Assembly (NCBI RefSeq): GCF_000526915.1
Contig: NZ_JAGZ01000008.1
Location: forward strand, 62,001-126,000
Source of the DNA: Mycobacterium genavense ATCC 51234
Lineage (GTDB): Bacteria; Actinomycetota; Actinomycetes; Mycobacteriales; Mycobacteriaceae
Direction of reading: 5' to 3'
Length of the DNA: 64,000 bases
The notes beneath the pieces are model-generated. The model did no database searches. It was not told the origin of the DNA and worked only from the letters and a program-made list of their open reading frames with translations. Positions 35,851 to 44,336 of the stretch are shown here, piece by piece (within the stretch, counting starts at the first letter, position 1; each line of letters begins with the position of its first letter). The translations under genes were made by a program, and so were the position numbers.

Positions 35851-36768
35851 TTACGCGTCGATGAGTGGCCTGAGCACTTCACCAACCTTCGTGACGACCC
35901 CGGGCGTGTAGCCGTGGGTCGGAAGGTTGACGATCACCCCGTCGACGCCTACGTCGAGCACTCGACGCTTGATCTCGTCGGCCACCTGGTCCGGACTGCC
36001 GACGACCGCCCGGCCACCGCGCGCCTCGCCGATGTCGCGCGGTGCGTCGTCCAACACGACGGTCAACAGCGTGCTGGTCTCCAAAGTGGCTGGGTCCCGG
36101 TCGATTTCGGCACACCGCTGCCGCAACACATCGAGCTTGTGCGGTAGCTCGTCGATGTCGGCGATGAGGTTGAGGTGATCGGCGTAGCAGGCGGCCAATC
36201 GGAACGTCTTCTTTTCACCGCTGCCGCCGAGCATGACCGGGATGTGGTCCCGATACCGGGGCTCGTTGATCGCGCTCTCGGTGTGATACCACTTCCCGTC
36301 GAAGGTGGGTCGCTCGCCGTGCAGCATCGGCACGATGATCTGCAGCGCCTCCTCGAGCTTCTCGAACCGCTCGGTGAACGTGCCGAAGTCGAACCCCAGC
36401 TGCTTGTGCTCGAGCTCGAACCATCCGGCGCCGATGCCCAGGACGGCCCGCCCCGCGCTGACGACGTCCAGGGTCGTGATCACCTTGGCGAGCAGGGTCG
36501 GATTGCGATAGGTGTTGCCGGTCACCAACGTCGACAGCTGCACCCGCTCGGTGGCCGTGGCCAGCGCCCCGAGCGCCGTATAGGCCTCGAGCATGGGTTC
36601 GTCGGGCTCACCCAGGCCGGGCAATTGGTAGAAGTGGTCCATCAACAGCACGGTGTCGAAGCCGGCGGCCTCGGCCTCTGCGGCCTGCGCTTTGACCGCG
36701 GGAAATAGGTCGGCCACGGGGGTGCCATAGGAAAAGTTCGGGATCTGCAATCCAAGTCTGATAGCCAT
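35851..36768 (-). CDS. LLM-class F420-dependent oxidoreductase
   Basis: 305 residues of the luciferase-like monooxygenase fold used by F420-dependent mycobacterial enzymes. Typical blocks are IRLGLQIPNFSYG at the N-terminus, GFDTVLLMDHFYQLPG, RVQLSTLVTGNTYRNP, GRAVLGIGAGWFELEH and VVGSPDQVADEIKRRVLD. It probably reduces or oxidises a substrate with coenzyme F420; the substrate is unknown. Full length and intact. A second LLM gene at 56.0 kb is frameshifted. Confidence 0.88.
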   Translation of the reverse strand: MAIRLGLQIPNFSYGTPVADLFPAVKAQAAEAEAAGFDTVLLMDHFYQLPGLGEPDEPMLEAYTALGALATATERVQLSTLVTGNTYRNPTLLAKVITTLDVVSAGRAVLGIGAGWFELEHKQLGFDFGTFTERFEKLEEALQIIVPMLHGERPTFDGKWYHTESAINEPRYRDHIPVMLGGSGEKKTFRLAACYADHLNLIADIDELPHKLDVLRQRCAEIDRDPATLETSTLLTVVLDDAPRDIGEARGGRAVVGSPDQVADEIKRRVLDVGVDGVIVNLPTHGYTPGVVTKVGEVLRPLIDA

Positions 36769-36861
36769 GTCCTCCTACAACCGCGGGGAGCGGCGATCGC
36801 ATTCCGCGGGCGAACTCTGAAGTTGCACGAGCCGGCAGATCGGCGGGGGCACCCGCTGGCG

Positions 36862-38069
36862 TCAGGCGGCGTGCACGTCCGGGGTGCGGACGTGTTCTGG
36901 CCGGAAGCCGCGCCCGACGAAGATCGGCGGAAGCGCCTGCAGCGGGCCCCATCCGACGATCTTCGGCACCTGGATCGGGGACAGGTCACCGATCAGATTG
37001 GGCGCGACCGCCCTGTCCTGCACCAGCACCTGACCGGCCTCAATGATCCGGGTGGGCAATTCCCGACGGCGCTGCACCTTGGCCAGGTCGGCGTCGGTCA
37101 GCCGGCCCTCGCGCAGCGGGGCGCACAGGATGTTGGCGGCGGCCACCGCATCGACGACGGCAAGGTTGATGCCGACCCCGCCGGCCGGTGACATCGCGTG
37201 CGCTGCATCGCCGATGCACAGCAGCCCGGTGCGCCACCAGGTCTCGAGCCGGTCCACCCGCACGTCGAGCTCGCTGGTGTCGTCCCATGATGTCAGGTCG
37301 TTGACATGCTCACGCAGCCGCAGCTGCGCGGCGACGATGCGCTCCTTGAACTCTTCCAACGATCCGCCCCGGGGGCTGGCCCCCGTCGGCATCAGATAGG
37401 CGACCTGCCAGTAGTCGCCCCGGTAGATCATGGCCATCAGCAGGCCCTTACGAATCACTCCGAACAGTTCCTGAGGGTCACCGGGCCGCCATTCAGCCGG
37501 AACCACAGCACGTCCATCGGGGAATGCGCGGCAGCGATGGGCAAACCCGCCACCGCCCGCACCGCGGACTTGCGGCCGTCGGCGGCTACCACCAACTCCG
37601 CCCGGACCTCCAGATCCGGCGTGCGTACCCCCACCACCCGGTCGCCGTCGAAGATCACATCTGTGACCTCCGCGTTCCGGATCAAGGTGAATTCCGGTTA
37701 GGCAGAAGCCTTTTCAGCGAGGAAGTCGAGAAAGTCCCACTGCGGCATCATGGCGATGTAGGGCTGCCTGAAGCCGAGCCGTTTGAGCACCTTGAAGTTG
37801 CCGAAGGTGCGGATCGAGCCACCGGTGTCGAAGGCAAGGCGGTCGATCTTGGTGTGCGGCAGCTTCAGGAACTCGTCAATGAATCCGAGCTCGTCCATGA
37901 TCCGCAGGGTGCTCGGGTGCACGGTGTCACCGCGGAAGTCGCGCAGGAAGTCGTTGTGCTTTTCCAAGACGACGACCCGGATTCCGGCCCGGGCGAGCAG
38001 CAGCGCGTGCACGAGGCCGGCGGGTCCGCCACCGGCGACACAGACCTGGGTCTGCACAACTTGCGTCAT
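36862..38069 (-). pseudogene. FAD-dependent monooxygenase (PHBH/UbiH-like) with nonsense codon and frameshift
   Basis: The FAD-binding start QVCVAGGGPAGLVHALLLARAG is followed by FLRDFRGDTVHPSTLRI and, at codon 124 (37698-37700), a TAA. The same frame continues PEFTLIRNAEVTDVIFDGDR and ELVVAADGRKSAVR (DG motif). Near 37479-37484 one base is missing. The last part, in another frame, has GLLCIGDAAHAMSPAGGVG, the GD motif that contacts the FAD ribityl chain. Together about 402 codons, normal for flavin aromatic hydroxylases. Two lesions make it non-functional. Confidence 0.88.
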
Positions 38070-38114
38070 GGTGTGCTCCTGGTGAAGGTTTTGGAATATA
38101 CCCCTACGACATCG

Positions 38115-38765
38115 CTAGCCGGCCCGGGCGCACAGCACGGCCCGTCGGCGCTGGCCGTCGTCGTCGACGATATGGACGTCGACGTCGCCGAATCCCGCGG
38201 CTCGCAGCGCGTCGACGATCGGGGCGGGGTCGGCGACGCCGCTGAACGGCAACGCCGCCGCCACGTCGTCGGAGTAGTGATGCGCCGCCACTTGCGTGTT
38301 CAGCGAGCAGTCGGCGACCAGCGTCCCGCCCGGTGTCAGGACGCGGCGCCATTCGGCGAAAACCTTGTCGGGTTCGACCAGGGTCCAGAGGAAGTGCCGG
38401 GCCGTCACGGCGTCGAAGCTGGCGTCGGGAAACGGCAGTCGTTCGGTCACGCCCTCTACGAAATCGATGTCCATCCCGCGCTCGGCGGCCTTGGCGCGCG
38501 CGTGGGCCAGCATCGCCTGCGACGCGTCGTACCCGGTCACGTGGTGACCAAGCTCGGCCAGTAGCAGCGCGACGAACCCGGTGCCGGTGACCATGTCGAG
38601 GACCCGGGAGACGGGCGGGATGGCACCCAACGCTCCCGTCCACAGCTGGCGTTCGGCCTCGGAGAAGATGCCGTGGGCGTCCTTCTGGTCATAGCGTGCG
38701 CCCTCTTCCTCCCAGAAGGCGCGGATCGCACTGTGAGCGGCGTCCGGGGAAGCTTTCGGCGACAT
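38115..38765 (-). CDS. Class I SAM-dependent methyltransferase
   Basis: 216 residues. Motif I RVLDMVTGTGFVALLLAELG, an acidic residue after strand 2 (VTGYDASQAML), FVEGVTERLPFPDASFDAV and the late GGTLVADCSLN fit the UbiE/COQ5-like methyltransferases. Residue use around motif I is slightly unusual (MVTGTG instead of VGTGTG). Substrate unknown. The start is ATG 38765, divergent from the small membrane protein at 38825. Intact. Confidence 0.85.
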   Translation of the reverse strand: MSPKASPDAAHSAIRAFWEEEGARYDQKDAHGIFSEAERQLWTGALGAIPPVSRVLDMVTGTGFVALLLAELGHHVTGYDASQAMLAHARAKAAERGMDIDFVEGVTERLPFPDASFDAVTARHFLWTLVEPDKVFAEWRRVLTPGGTLVADCSLNTQVAAHHYSDDVAAALPFSGVADPAPIVDALRAAGFGDVDVHIVDDDGQRRRAVLCARAG

Positions 38766-38824
38766 GGCAATTCACCCTAGTCGAATTGCTGGCGCGGGCA
38801 GCTTGGCGCTCCTACTGTTCTGGC

Positions 38825-39226
38825 ATGCAGAAGGCGTTGTTCGCGCTCGGGTTGATTCTGTTTCTGCTCGGCCTGCTCACCGGCTTCGTCGTCCCGGCGT
38901 TGAAGAACCCGCACATGGCGCTGGCGAGCCATCTCGAGGCGGTCCTCAACGGCATGTTCCTGGTGGTGCTCGGTCTGCTCTGGCCGCACCTCCACTTGCC
39001 CGATCCATGGGCGCTTGCGGCGGTCGTACTTGTCGTCTACGCGGCCTATGCGAACTGGATCGCGTCGTTGCTGGCCGCGGCGTGGGGCGCCGGGCGCAGG
39101 CTGGCGCCGATCGCGACCGGCGACCACGAGGCCTCGGCGGCCAAGGAGGGGATCGTCAGTTTCCTGCTGGCGTCGCTGTCAATCTCGATGGTCGCCGGTA
39201 TCGGCATCGTGATCGCGGGGCTCTGA
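38825..39226 (+). CDS. Small membrane protein similar to hydroxylaminobenzene mutase (HabB)
   Basis: 133 residues with four hydrophobic segments: ALFALGLILFLLGLLTGFV, an AVLNGMFLVVLGLLW helix, ALAAVVLVVYAAYANWIASL and FLLASLSISMVAGIGIVIAG. The SHLEAVLNG, YANW and AAAWGAGR motifs match the hydroxylaminobenzene mutase family, which isomerises hydroxylaminoarenes to aminophenols, although most family members are uncharacterised. The start is ATG 38825 without a clear ribosome site; an upstream extension is possible but not hydrophobic. No operon partner. Confidence 0.75.
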   Translation: MQKALFALGLILFLLGLLTGFVVPALKNPHMALASHLEAVLNGMFLVVLGLLWPHLHLPDPWALAAVVLVVYAAYANWIASLLAAAWGAGRRLAPIATGDHEASAAKEGIVSFLLASLSISMVAGIGIVIAGL

Positions 39227-39331
39227 GTCACCGGTTCGCGAATTCGACCAGCTTCACATTGACGGCCGCGGCATTGGGGCGGATACCGTCGTGGTTGCCC
39301 TTGTTGACCCATACGCATATGACGGCCGAGC

Positions 39332-39370
39332 TACGAAAACGCCCCGGCCAGATGACCGGGGCGCTTCGTC
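39332..39370 (-). terminator. Probable intrinsic terminator after groEL1
   Basis: An 8-bp GC stem (CGCCCCGG at 39340-39347 with CCGGGGCG at 39356-39363) with an 8-base loop lies just past the groEL1 stop, and on the minus strand a short TTTT run follows. Confidence 0.65.
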
Positions 39371-39378
39371 TCGACTAC

Positions 39379-41001
39379 TTAGTGGTGGTGATGGCCGTGG
39401 CCGTGGCCGTGGTCGTCTTCCTCGGTGGCCGGCTTCTCGACGACGGCCGTCTCGGTGGTCAGCACCATGCGGGCAACCGACGCCGCGTTGAGCACCGCCG
39501 ACCGGGTGACCTTCACGGGGTCGATGACGCCCTGCTTGACCAGGTCGCCGTACTCCAGTGTGGCGGCGTTCAGGCCGTGGCCCGCGGGAAGCTCACTGAC
39601 CCGCTGGACCGCGACCGCGCCGTCGAGCCCGGCGTTGACCGCGATCCAGTACAGCGGCGCGCTAAGGGCCTCGGCGAACACGCCGAGGCCCGCGGCCTCG
39701 TCGCCGGACAGAGACTCGCGCAGCTTCTCCAAGGACTTGCGGGCCTGGATCAGCGCCGATCCACCGCCCGCGACGATGCCCTCCTCGACGGCTGCCTTGG
39801 CGGCCGCGACGGCGTCCTCGACGCTTTCCTTGCGCTCCTTGAGTGCGGTCTCGGTGGCGGCGCCGACCTTGATGACGGCCACGCCGCCGGCCAGCTTGGC
39901 CACCCGCTCCTGCAGCTTCTCGCGATCCCATTCCGAATCGCTGGCCTCGATCTCGGCACGCAGCTGCTTGACGCGGGCTTCCACCGCGTCCTTGGAGCCG
40001 CCGCCGTCGACGATGATCGTGTCGTCCTTGCTGACCACCACGCGGCGGGCCGAGCCCAACACGTCGGTACCCGCCTCACGCAGCAGCAGGCCAACGTCGG
40101 GGTTGATCACCTGGCCGCCCGTCACGATCGCCAAGTCCTCGAGGAAGGCCTTGCGGCGGTCGCCGAAGAACGGCGACTTGACCGCAACCGCCTTGAGTGT
40201 CTTGCGGATCGAGTTGACGACCAGGGTCGCCAATGCCTCGCCCTCGACGTCCTCGGCGACGATCAGCAGCGGCTTGCCCGACTCGGCGATCTTCTCGAGC
40301 ATCGGCAGCAGGTCCGGCAACGAGCTGATCTTCTCCTGGTGCAGCAGGATCAGCGGGTCCTCGAGCACGGCCTCCTGCGAGTCGAAGTCGGTCACGAAAT
40401 ACGCCGACAGGAAACCCTTGTCGAAGCCGACGCCCTCGGTGAATTCGAGCTCGGTGTTCAGCGTCGACGATTCCTCGACGCTGACGACGCCGTCGGCGCC
40501 GACCTTGTCCATGCCCTCACCGACCAGAGCGCCGATCTGCTCGTCGCGCGAGGAGACCGTCGCGATCTGCGCGATGCCGTCGCGGCCGGCCACTGGAGTG
40601 GCCGCAGCCAGCAGCGCCTCGGACACCGCATCGGCGGCCTTGCCGATGCCCGTACCCAGCGCGATCGGGTTGGCGCCGGCGGCGACCAACCGCAGGCCGC
40701 CCTTGACCAGCGCCTGGGCCAGCACGGTCGCGGTCGTGGTGCCGTCACCGGCGACGTCGTTGGTCTTGGTGGCCACCGACTTCACCAGCTGGGCACCCAG
40801 GTTCTCGAACGGGTCTTCCAGGTCGATGTCCCGTGCCACGGTCACGCCGTCGTTGGTAATCGCCGGTCCGCCAAACGCCTTGGCCAGCACCACATGCCGG
40901 CCGCGCGGACCCAGCGTGACACGCACCGCGTCGGCGAGCTTGTTCACGCCCGCCTCCATCGCGCGGCGCGCGGTTTCGTCGTACTCAATCAGCTTGCTCA
41001 T
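39379..41001 (-). CDS. groEL1: Chaperonin GroEL1 (Cpn60.1)
   Basis: 540 residues, full length. The N-terminus SKLIEYDETARRAMEAGVNK, the nucleotide-binding GDGTTTATVLAQALVKGG and the apical-domain region are standard Cpn60. The end is DDHGHGHGHHHH, the histidine-rich tail that marks the mycobacterial GroEL1 paralog, as opposed to GroEL2 with its GGM tail. GroEL1 assists folding and in mycobacteria has extra roles in biofilm and mycolate metabolism and metal binding. It lies downstream of groES with 150 bases between, which hold a hairpin. HrcA/CIRCE control is expected from the operator upstream of groES. Intact. Confidence 0.97.
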   Translation of the reverse strand: MSKLIEYDETARRAMEAGVNKLADAVRVTLGPRGRHVVLAKAFGGPAITNDGVTVARDIDLEDPFENLGAQLVKSVATKTNDVAGDGTTTATVLAQALVKGGLRLVAAGANPIALGTGIGKAADAVSEALLAAATPVAGRDGIAQIATVSSRDEQIGALVGEGMDKVGADGVVSVEESSTLNTELEFTEGVGFDKGFLSAYFVTDFDSQEAVLEDPLILLHQEKISSLPDLLPMLEKIAESGKPLLIVAEDVEGEALATLVVNSIRKTLKAVAVKSPFFGDRRKAFLEDLAIVTGGQVINPDVGLLLREAGTDVLGSARRVVVSKDDTIIVDGGGSKDAVEARVKQLRAEIEASDSEWDREKLQERVAKLAGGVAVIKVGAATETALKERKESVEDAVAAAKAAVEEGIVAGGGSALIQARKSLEKLRESLSGDEAAGLGVFAEALSAPLYWIAVNAGLDGAVAVQRVSELPAGHGLNAATLEYGDLVKQGVIDPVKVTRSAVLNAASVARMVLTTETAVVEKPATEEDDHGHGHGHHHH

Positions 41002-41084
41002 CAGGCTCCTTGCCTCAATCGCCGAACGTCGACTTGTTGTTGGGTTTTCGGTTTGATCTGCCCGATTAGTCGACGCTCGGCGGA

Positions 41085-41144
41085 TTAAAAACGCATGCCG
41101 CCCCGGAAATCACCCGTGCCTGCGCACGGGGATCGCCGGGGCGG
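41085..41144 (-). terminator. Hairpin with T-run between groES and groEL1
   Basis: On the minus strand, just after the groES stop, a 9-bp GC stem (41098-41106 with 41136-41144) encloses a smaller CCCGTG/CACGGG-type hairpin and is followed within a few bases by TTTTT (41086-41090). It could terminate part of the groES transcripts or process the bicistronic message. Confidence 0.6.
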
Positions 41145-41154
41145 AACACGGTTC

Positions 41155-41457
41155 TTACTTGGAAACGACAGCCAGCACGTCGCGCGCGGACAGGATCAGG
41201 TACTCCTCGCCGTTGTACTTGATCTCGGTGCCGCCGTACTTGCTGTAGATGACGGTGTCGCCCTCCGACACGCCCAGCGGGATCCGCTTGTCGCCATCCT
41301 CGTCCCACCGGCCGGGGCCGACTGCGACGACGGTGCCTTCTTGCGGCTTCTCCTTGGCGGTGTCAGGAATGACCAGACCGGACGCGGTCGTGGTCTCGGC
41401 CTCGTTGGCCTGCACGAGAATCTTGTCCTCGAGTGGCTTGATGTTCACCTTCGCCAC
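41155..41457 (-). CDS. groES: Co-chaperonin GroES (Cpn10)
   Basis: 100 residues, identical in length to M. tuberculosis GroES. AKVNIKPLEDKILVQANEAE at the start, the mobile loop TTTASGLVIPDTAKEKPQ, and GTEIKYNGEEYLILSARDVL at the end. The start is GTG 41457, with GGAGG eight to twelve bases upstream. It caps GroEL rings. A CIRCE operator sits 168 bases upstream at 41625-41651, so heat-inducible HrcA repression is expected. Confidence 0.97.
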   Translation of the reverse strand: MAKVNIKPLEDKILVQANEAETTTASGLVIPDTAKEKPQEGTVVAVGPGRWDEDGDKRIPLGVSEGDTVIYSKYGGTEIKYNGEEYLILSARDVLAVVSK

Positions 41458-41624
41458 GATTGGAGCCTCCACTATTTGGATCGGGTCCGGGACGTGCGCC
41501 CGGACTGCAGTTGGCGGTCGGTTCAGGCTGGCCCGAACCGACCATTTACCAGATGATTCGGCATTCGGCCGTGCCCATGGGCCGTCGTCGCGGGTGCCGA
41601 CACAGGGGATCGTCCGATTGCCAC

Positions 41625-41651
41625 CTAGCACTCTATACACGAGAGTGCTAG
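41625..41651 (-). promoter_or_regulatory. CIRCE operator (HrcA binding site)
   Basis: CTAGCACTC (41625-41633), nine spacer bases, GAGTGCTAG (41643-41651): a perfect 9-bp inverted repeat that differs from the CIRCE consensus only at its outermost base pair. It lies upstream of groES and is the standard HrcA operator of actinobacterial groESL. A third half-site-like CACTC follows directly. Confidence 0.95.
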
Positions 41652-41696
41652 CACTCAAGGCCACCCTGCTGCTTCCCACGGATTTATGCTGTGAGC

Positions 41697-42722
41697 TCAG
41701 CGAACCTGGCCTTCTACCACCGGCAGCCCCGGATCGCTGGGCGCGTCCAGCGGTGACGGCGCCGCGCCCGCGGCGACCAGTTGCGCGGCGAATGCCGCGA
41801 TCATCGCGCCGTTGTCGGTGCACAGGCGCGGCCGGGGGATACGCAGCGTCAGGCCCGCCTCGGCGCAGCGCGCGGTGGCCAGCTCGCGCAGCCGCAAGTT
41901 GGCGGCCACTCCCCCGGCGATCAGCAGCGTCCGCACGCCCAACCCGGTCGCCGCGCGCACCGCCTTCATGGTCAGCACGTCGGCGACGGCCTCCTGGAAG
42001 CCCGCGGCGATGTCGGCCTGGGCCGCGTCCGGATTGCTCTCCACGTATCGCGCCACGGCGGTCTTGAGGCCGGAGAAGCTGAACGCGTGCGGATCGTCGC
42101 GCGGGCCGGTCATCCCGCGCGGGAACAAAATGGCGTCCCGATCACCGGTGCGGGCCAGCTCGTCGAGCACCCGGCCGCCCGGATAGCCCAGCCCCAGCAG
42201 CCGCGCCACCTTATCATAGGCCTCGCCGGCGGCGTCGTCGACCGTGCTGCCCAGCTCGACGATCGGCTCGCCGAGCGAGCGCACATGCAGCAGATGCGTG
42301 TGTCCGCCGGACACCAACAGTGCCACGCACTCGGGCAGCGGCCCATGCTCGTACACGTCGGCGGCCAGGTGCCCGCCCAGATGGTTCACCGCGTAGAACG
42401 GCACACCCCACGCGGCCGAATACGCTTTGGCCGCTGCCACTCCCACCAACAACGCACCGGCCAGCCCGGGGCCGATGGTGGCGGCGACGACGTCGGGCTT
42501 GTCCAGTCCGGCGACGCCCAGCGCGCGGCGCATGGCCGGGCCGAGTGCCTCCAGGTGCGCGCGGGACGCGATTTCGGGGACCACGCCGCCGAACCGGACA
42601 TGCTCGTCGACGCTGGACGCCACCTCGTCGGCCAGCAGCGTGACGGTGCCATCGGCGTCCAGCCGCGCGATGCCGACTCCTGTTTCGTCGCAAGAGGTTT
42701 CGATGGCCAAAATGTTCGTCAT
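41697..42722 (-). CDS. tsaD: tRNA N6-adenosine threonylcarbamoyltransferase TsaD
   Basis: 341 residues. The ASKHA-type ATPase start ILAIETSCDETGVGIA, the metal-binding VNHLGGHLAA histidines, VALLVSGGHTHLLHV, LLIAGGVAANLRLR and LCTDNGAMIAAFA are all present. It transfers the threonylcarbamoyl group to A37 of ANN-decoding tRNAs, working with TsaB and TsaE encoded next to it. The start overlaps the rimI stop. Intact. Confidence 0.97.
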   Translation of the reverse strand: MTNILAIETSCDETGVGIARLDADGTVTLLADEVASSVDEHVRFGGVVPEIASRAHLEALGPAMRRALGVAGLDKPDVVAATIGPGLAGALLVGVAAAKAYSAAWGVPFYAVNHLGGHLAADVYEHGPLPECVALLVSGGHTHLLHVRSLGEPIVELGSTVDDAAGEAYDKVARLLGLGYPGGRVLDELARTGDRDAILFPRGMTGPRDDPHAFSFSGLKTAVARYVESNPDAAQADIAAGFQEAVADVLTMKAVRAATGLGVRTLLIAGGVAANLRLRELATARCAEAGLTLRIPRPRLCTDNGAMIAAFAAQLVAAGAAPSPLDAPSDPGLPVVEGQVR

Positions 42723-43186
42723 AGTGCTTCCCGCCGCATCGTGTACGCGTCCGCGCCGCTGACTCGGTAGTAGCGCTTGCGCAGGCCGATCTGCTCGAAA
42801 CCCACGCTACGGTAGAGCGCGATCGCCGCCTCGTTGTCGGTGCGGACCTCCAAATAGACGACACCGCCGTCGGCGAACGCCAGCAGCTCACCGAGCAGCC
42901 GGCGGCCGATGCCCCCGCCCTGATATGCCGGGTCGACGCCGATGGTGTGCACCTCGTATTCGAACGGCGGCGTGCGGCCCAACCGGGAGATACCGGCGTA
43001 GCCGACGAGCAGGTCACCGGTACGCGCAGCCACGTAATGGTTGTGGGCACTTGCCAATTCGCGGTTGAACGCCGCAGCCGGCCACGGGTCGTCACCGTCG
43101 AACAGCTGGGCTTCCAACTCCGCACACCGCTGCGCGTCGGCGCGGGTCAACTCGCCGATCGTGACAGGTTCGCGGCAGGCGGTCAT
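42719..43186 (-). CDS. rimI: Ribosomal protein S18-alanine N-acetyltransferase RimI
   Basis: 155 residues of GNAT fold: the acetyl-CoA loop GVDPAYQGGGIGRRLLGELL and the C-terminal NEAAIALYRSVGFEQIG and RRYY-like YYRVSGADAYTM are typical of RimI. ATG 43186 overlaps the tsaB stop (ATGA), and the stop overlaps the tsaD start. It acetylates the N-terminus of S18 and probably other proteins. Intact. Confidence 0.93.
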   Translation of the reverse strand: MTACREPVTIGELTRADAQRCAELEAQLFDGDDPWPAAAFNRELASAHNHYVAARTGDLLVGYAGISRLGRTPPFEYEVHTIGVDPAYQGGGIGRRLLGELLAFADGGVVYLEVRTDNEAAIALYRSVGFEQIGLRKRYYRVSGADAYTMRREAL

Positions 43187-43866
43187 CGCCGGGCCGCCAC
43201 GGGCTTGGCGTCGGGCCGGCGCAGGTACAGCGCCACCAGCGGCGCCGGGTCCGCCGACCAGTCGGACACCGCGGAGGCCGACTGCGCGGCTCCTCCTCCG
43301 GCTGTCCCGCCCGGCATCGTCACCGCGCGCACCAGCCCGGCCGGTGTCGGGTGGACGGGCTCGCGGACCGGCAGGCCGAACGGCGCCGCGAGCTGGGGCG
43401 AGCCGGCGACCGCGGTGGCCAAGCCGGGATCGACGTCGGCCGGGGCGTTGACCGCCGGGCCGTCGATACGAATCCCGTCGCGGTAGCGGGCCCAGTAGAC
43501 CTCGCGGCGCCGGGCGTCGGTGACCACCAGGGTGTCGCCGGTCGTCAGTGCTCCGATGGCGTCCAGGCTGCAGACGCCGTGCACCGGGATGTCCAGCGCA
43601 TGCCCGAAGGCCGCGGCCGTGGCCATCCCGGCGCGCAGACCCGTGAACGGGCCCGGGCCGCAACCGACCACCACGGCGTCCAGGTCGGTCATCGTCAGCC
43701 CGGCCTCGGCCAGCGCGGCCAGCACGTTGGGGGTCAGCCGTTCGGCGTGGGCACGGGCGTCGACGGTGACCCGCTGGGCCAGCACCGTATACCCGGCGCC
43801 GTCGCGGCGGACCACGCCGGCCGTCACCGCCGGGGTCGCGGTGTCCAGCGTCAAGATGAGGCTCAC
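43183..43866 (-). CDS. tsaB: tRNA threonylcarbamoyladenosine biosynthesis protein TsaB
   Basis: 227 residues of the YeaZ family: LILTLDTATPAVTAGVV start, the paired ARAHAERLTPNVLAAL and VVVGCGPGPFTGLRAGMATA blocks. It dimerises with TsaD. The start is GTG 43866, overlapping the tsaE stop (GTGA); a longer start upstream would intrude into tsaE. Intact. Confidence 0.94.
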   Translation of the reverse strand: MSLILTLDTATPAVTAGVVRRDGAGYTVLAQRVTVDARAHAERLTPNVLAALAEAGLTMTDLDAVVVGCGPGPFTGLRAGMATAAAFGHALDIPVHGVCSLDAIGALTTGDTLVVTDARRREVYWARYRDGIRIDGPAVNAPADVDPGLATAVAGSPQLAAPFGLPVREPVHPTPAGLVRAVTMPGGTAGGGAAQSASAVSDWSADPAPLVALYLRRPDAKPVAARR

Positions 43867-44336
43867 GAACGGCCCCATTCCCAGGTCGCGATCCGCACGT
43901 CGGAGTGGCTGACCCGCTCCAGCCGGATGTCGAGATGACGATCGGAGAGCCGCTCGGCAAGGCCCTCCCCCCACTCCACCACGACGACCGCGTCGTGCAG
44001 ATCCGTGTCGAGGTCTAGCGAATCCAGTTCGCCGAGCAGGTTGGCGCCCTGATGATCGAGCAGCCGGTAGACGTCAACGTGGACCATCGTCGGTGCACCG
44101 GCCTGTCGCGGCGGGTGCACCCGCGCCAACACGTAGGTCGGCGACGTGACCGGGCCGTCGACATCCATCGCCTGCGCAATCCCCTTGGCCAACACCGTCT
44201 TTCCCGCCCCCAGCGGGCCGGAGAGCACCACGACGTCGCCGGCGCGCAGCTGCTTTCCCAACCGCGACCCGAGCGCGATCGTGTCCTCGACGCGCTCGCA
44301 GGTCGCCGTGCCCGATCCCGTTCTCAGCTCAGCCAC
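43863..44336 (-). CDS. tsaE: tRNA threonylcarbamoyladenosine biosynthesis ATPase TsaE
   Basis: 157 residues of the YjeE family. The P-loop LSGPLGAGKTVLAKGIA, the switch TSPTYVLARVH and the DVYRLLD and VVVVEWGEGLAERL blocks are present. It energises the TsaB-TsaD complex. The start is at 44336, overlapping by eight bases the end of the alpha/beta hydrolase gene. Intact. Confidence 0.94.
   Translation of the reverse strand: MAELRTGSGTATCERVEDTIALGSRLGKQLRAGDVVVLSGPLGAGKTVLAKGIAQAMDVDGPVTSPTYVLARVHPPRQAGAPTMVHVDVYRLLDHQGANLLGELDSLDLDTDLHDAVVVVEWGEGLAERLSDRHLDIRLERVSHSDVRIATWEWGRS

Noticed and set aside
38764..41088. 774-residue open frame on the + strand opposite groEL1
   Set aside because: Antisense shadow of a high-GC gene; low-complexity composition and no domain.
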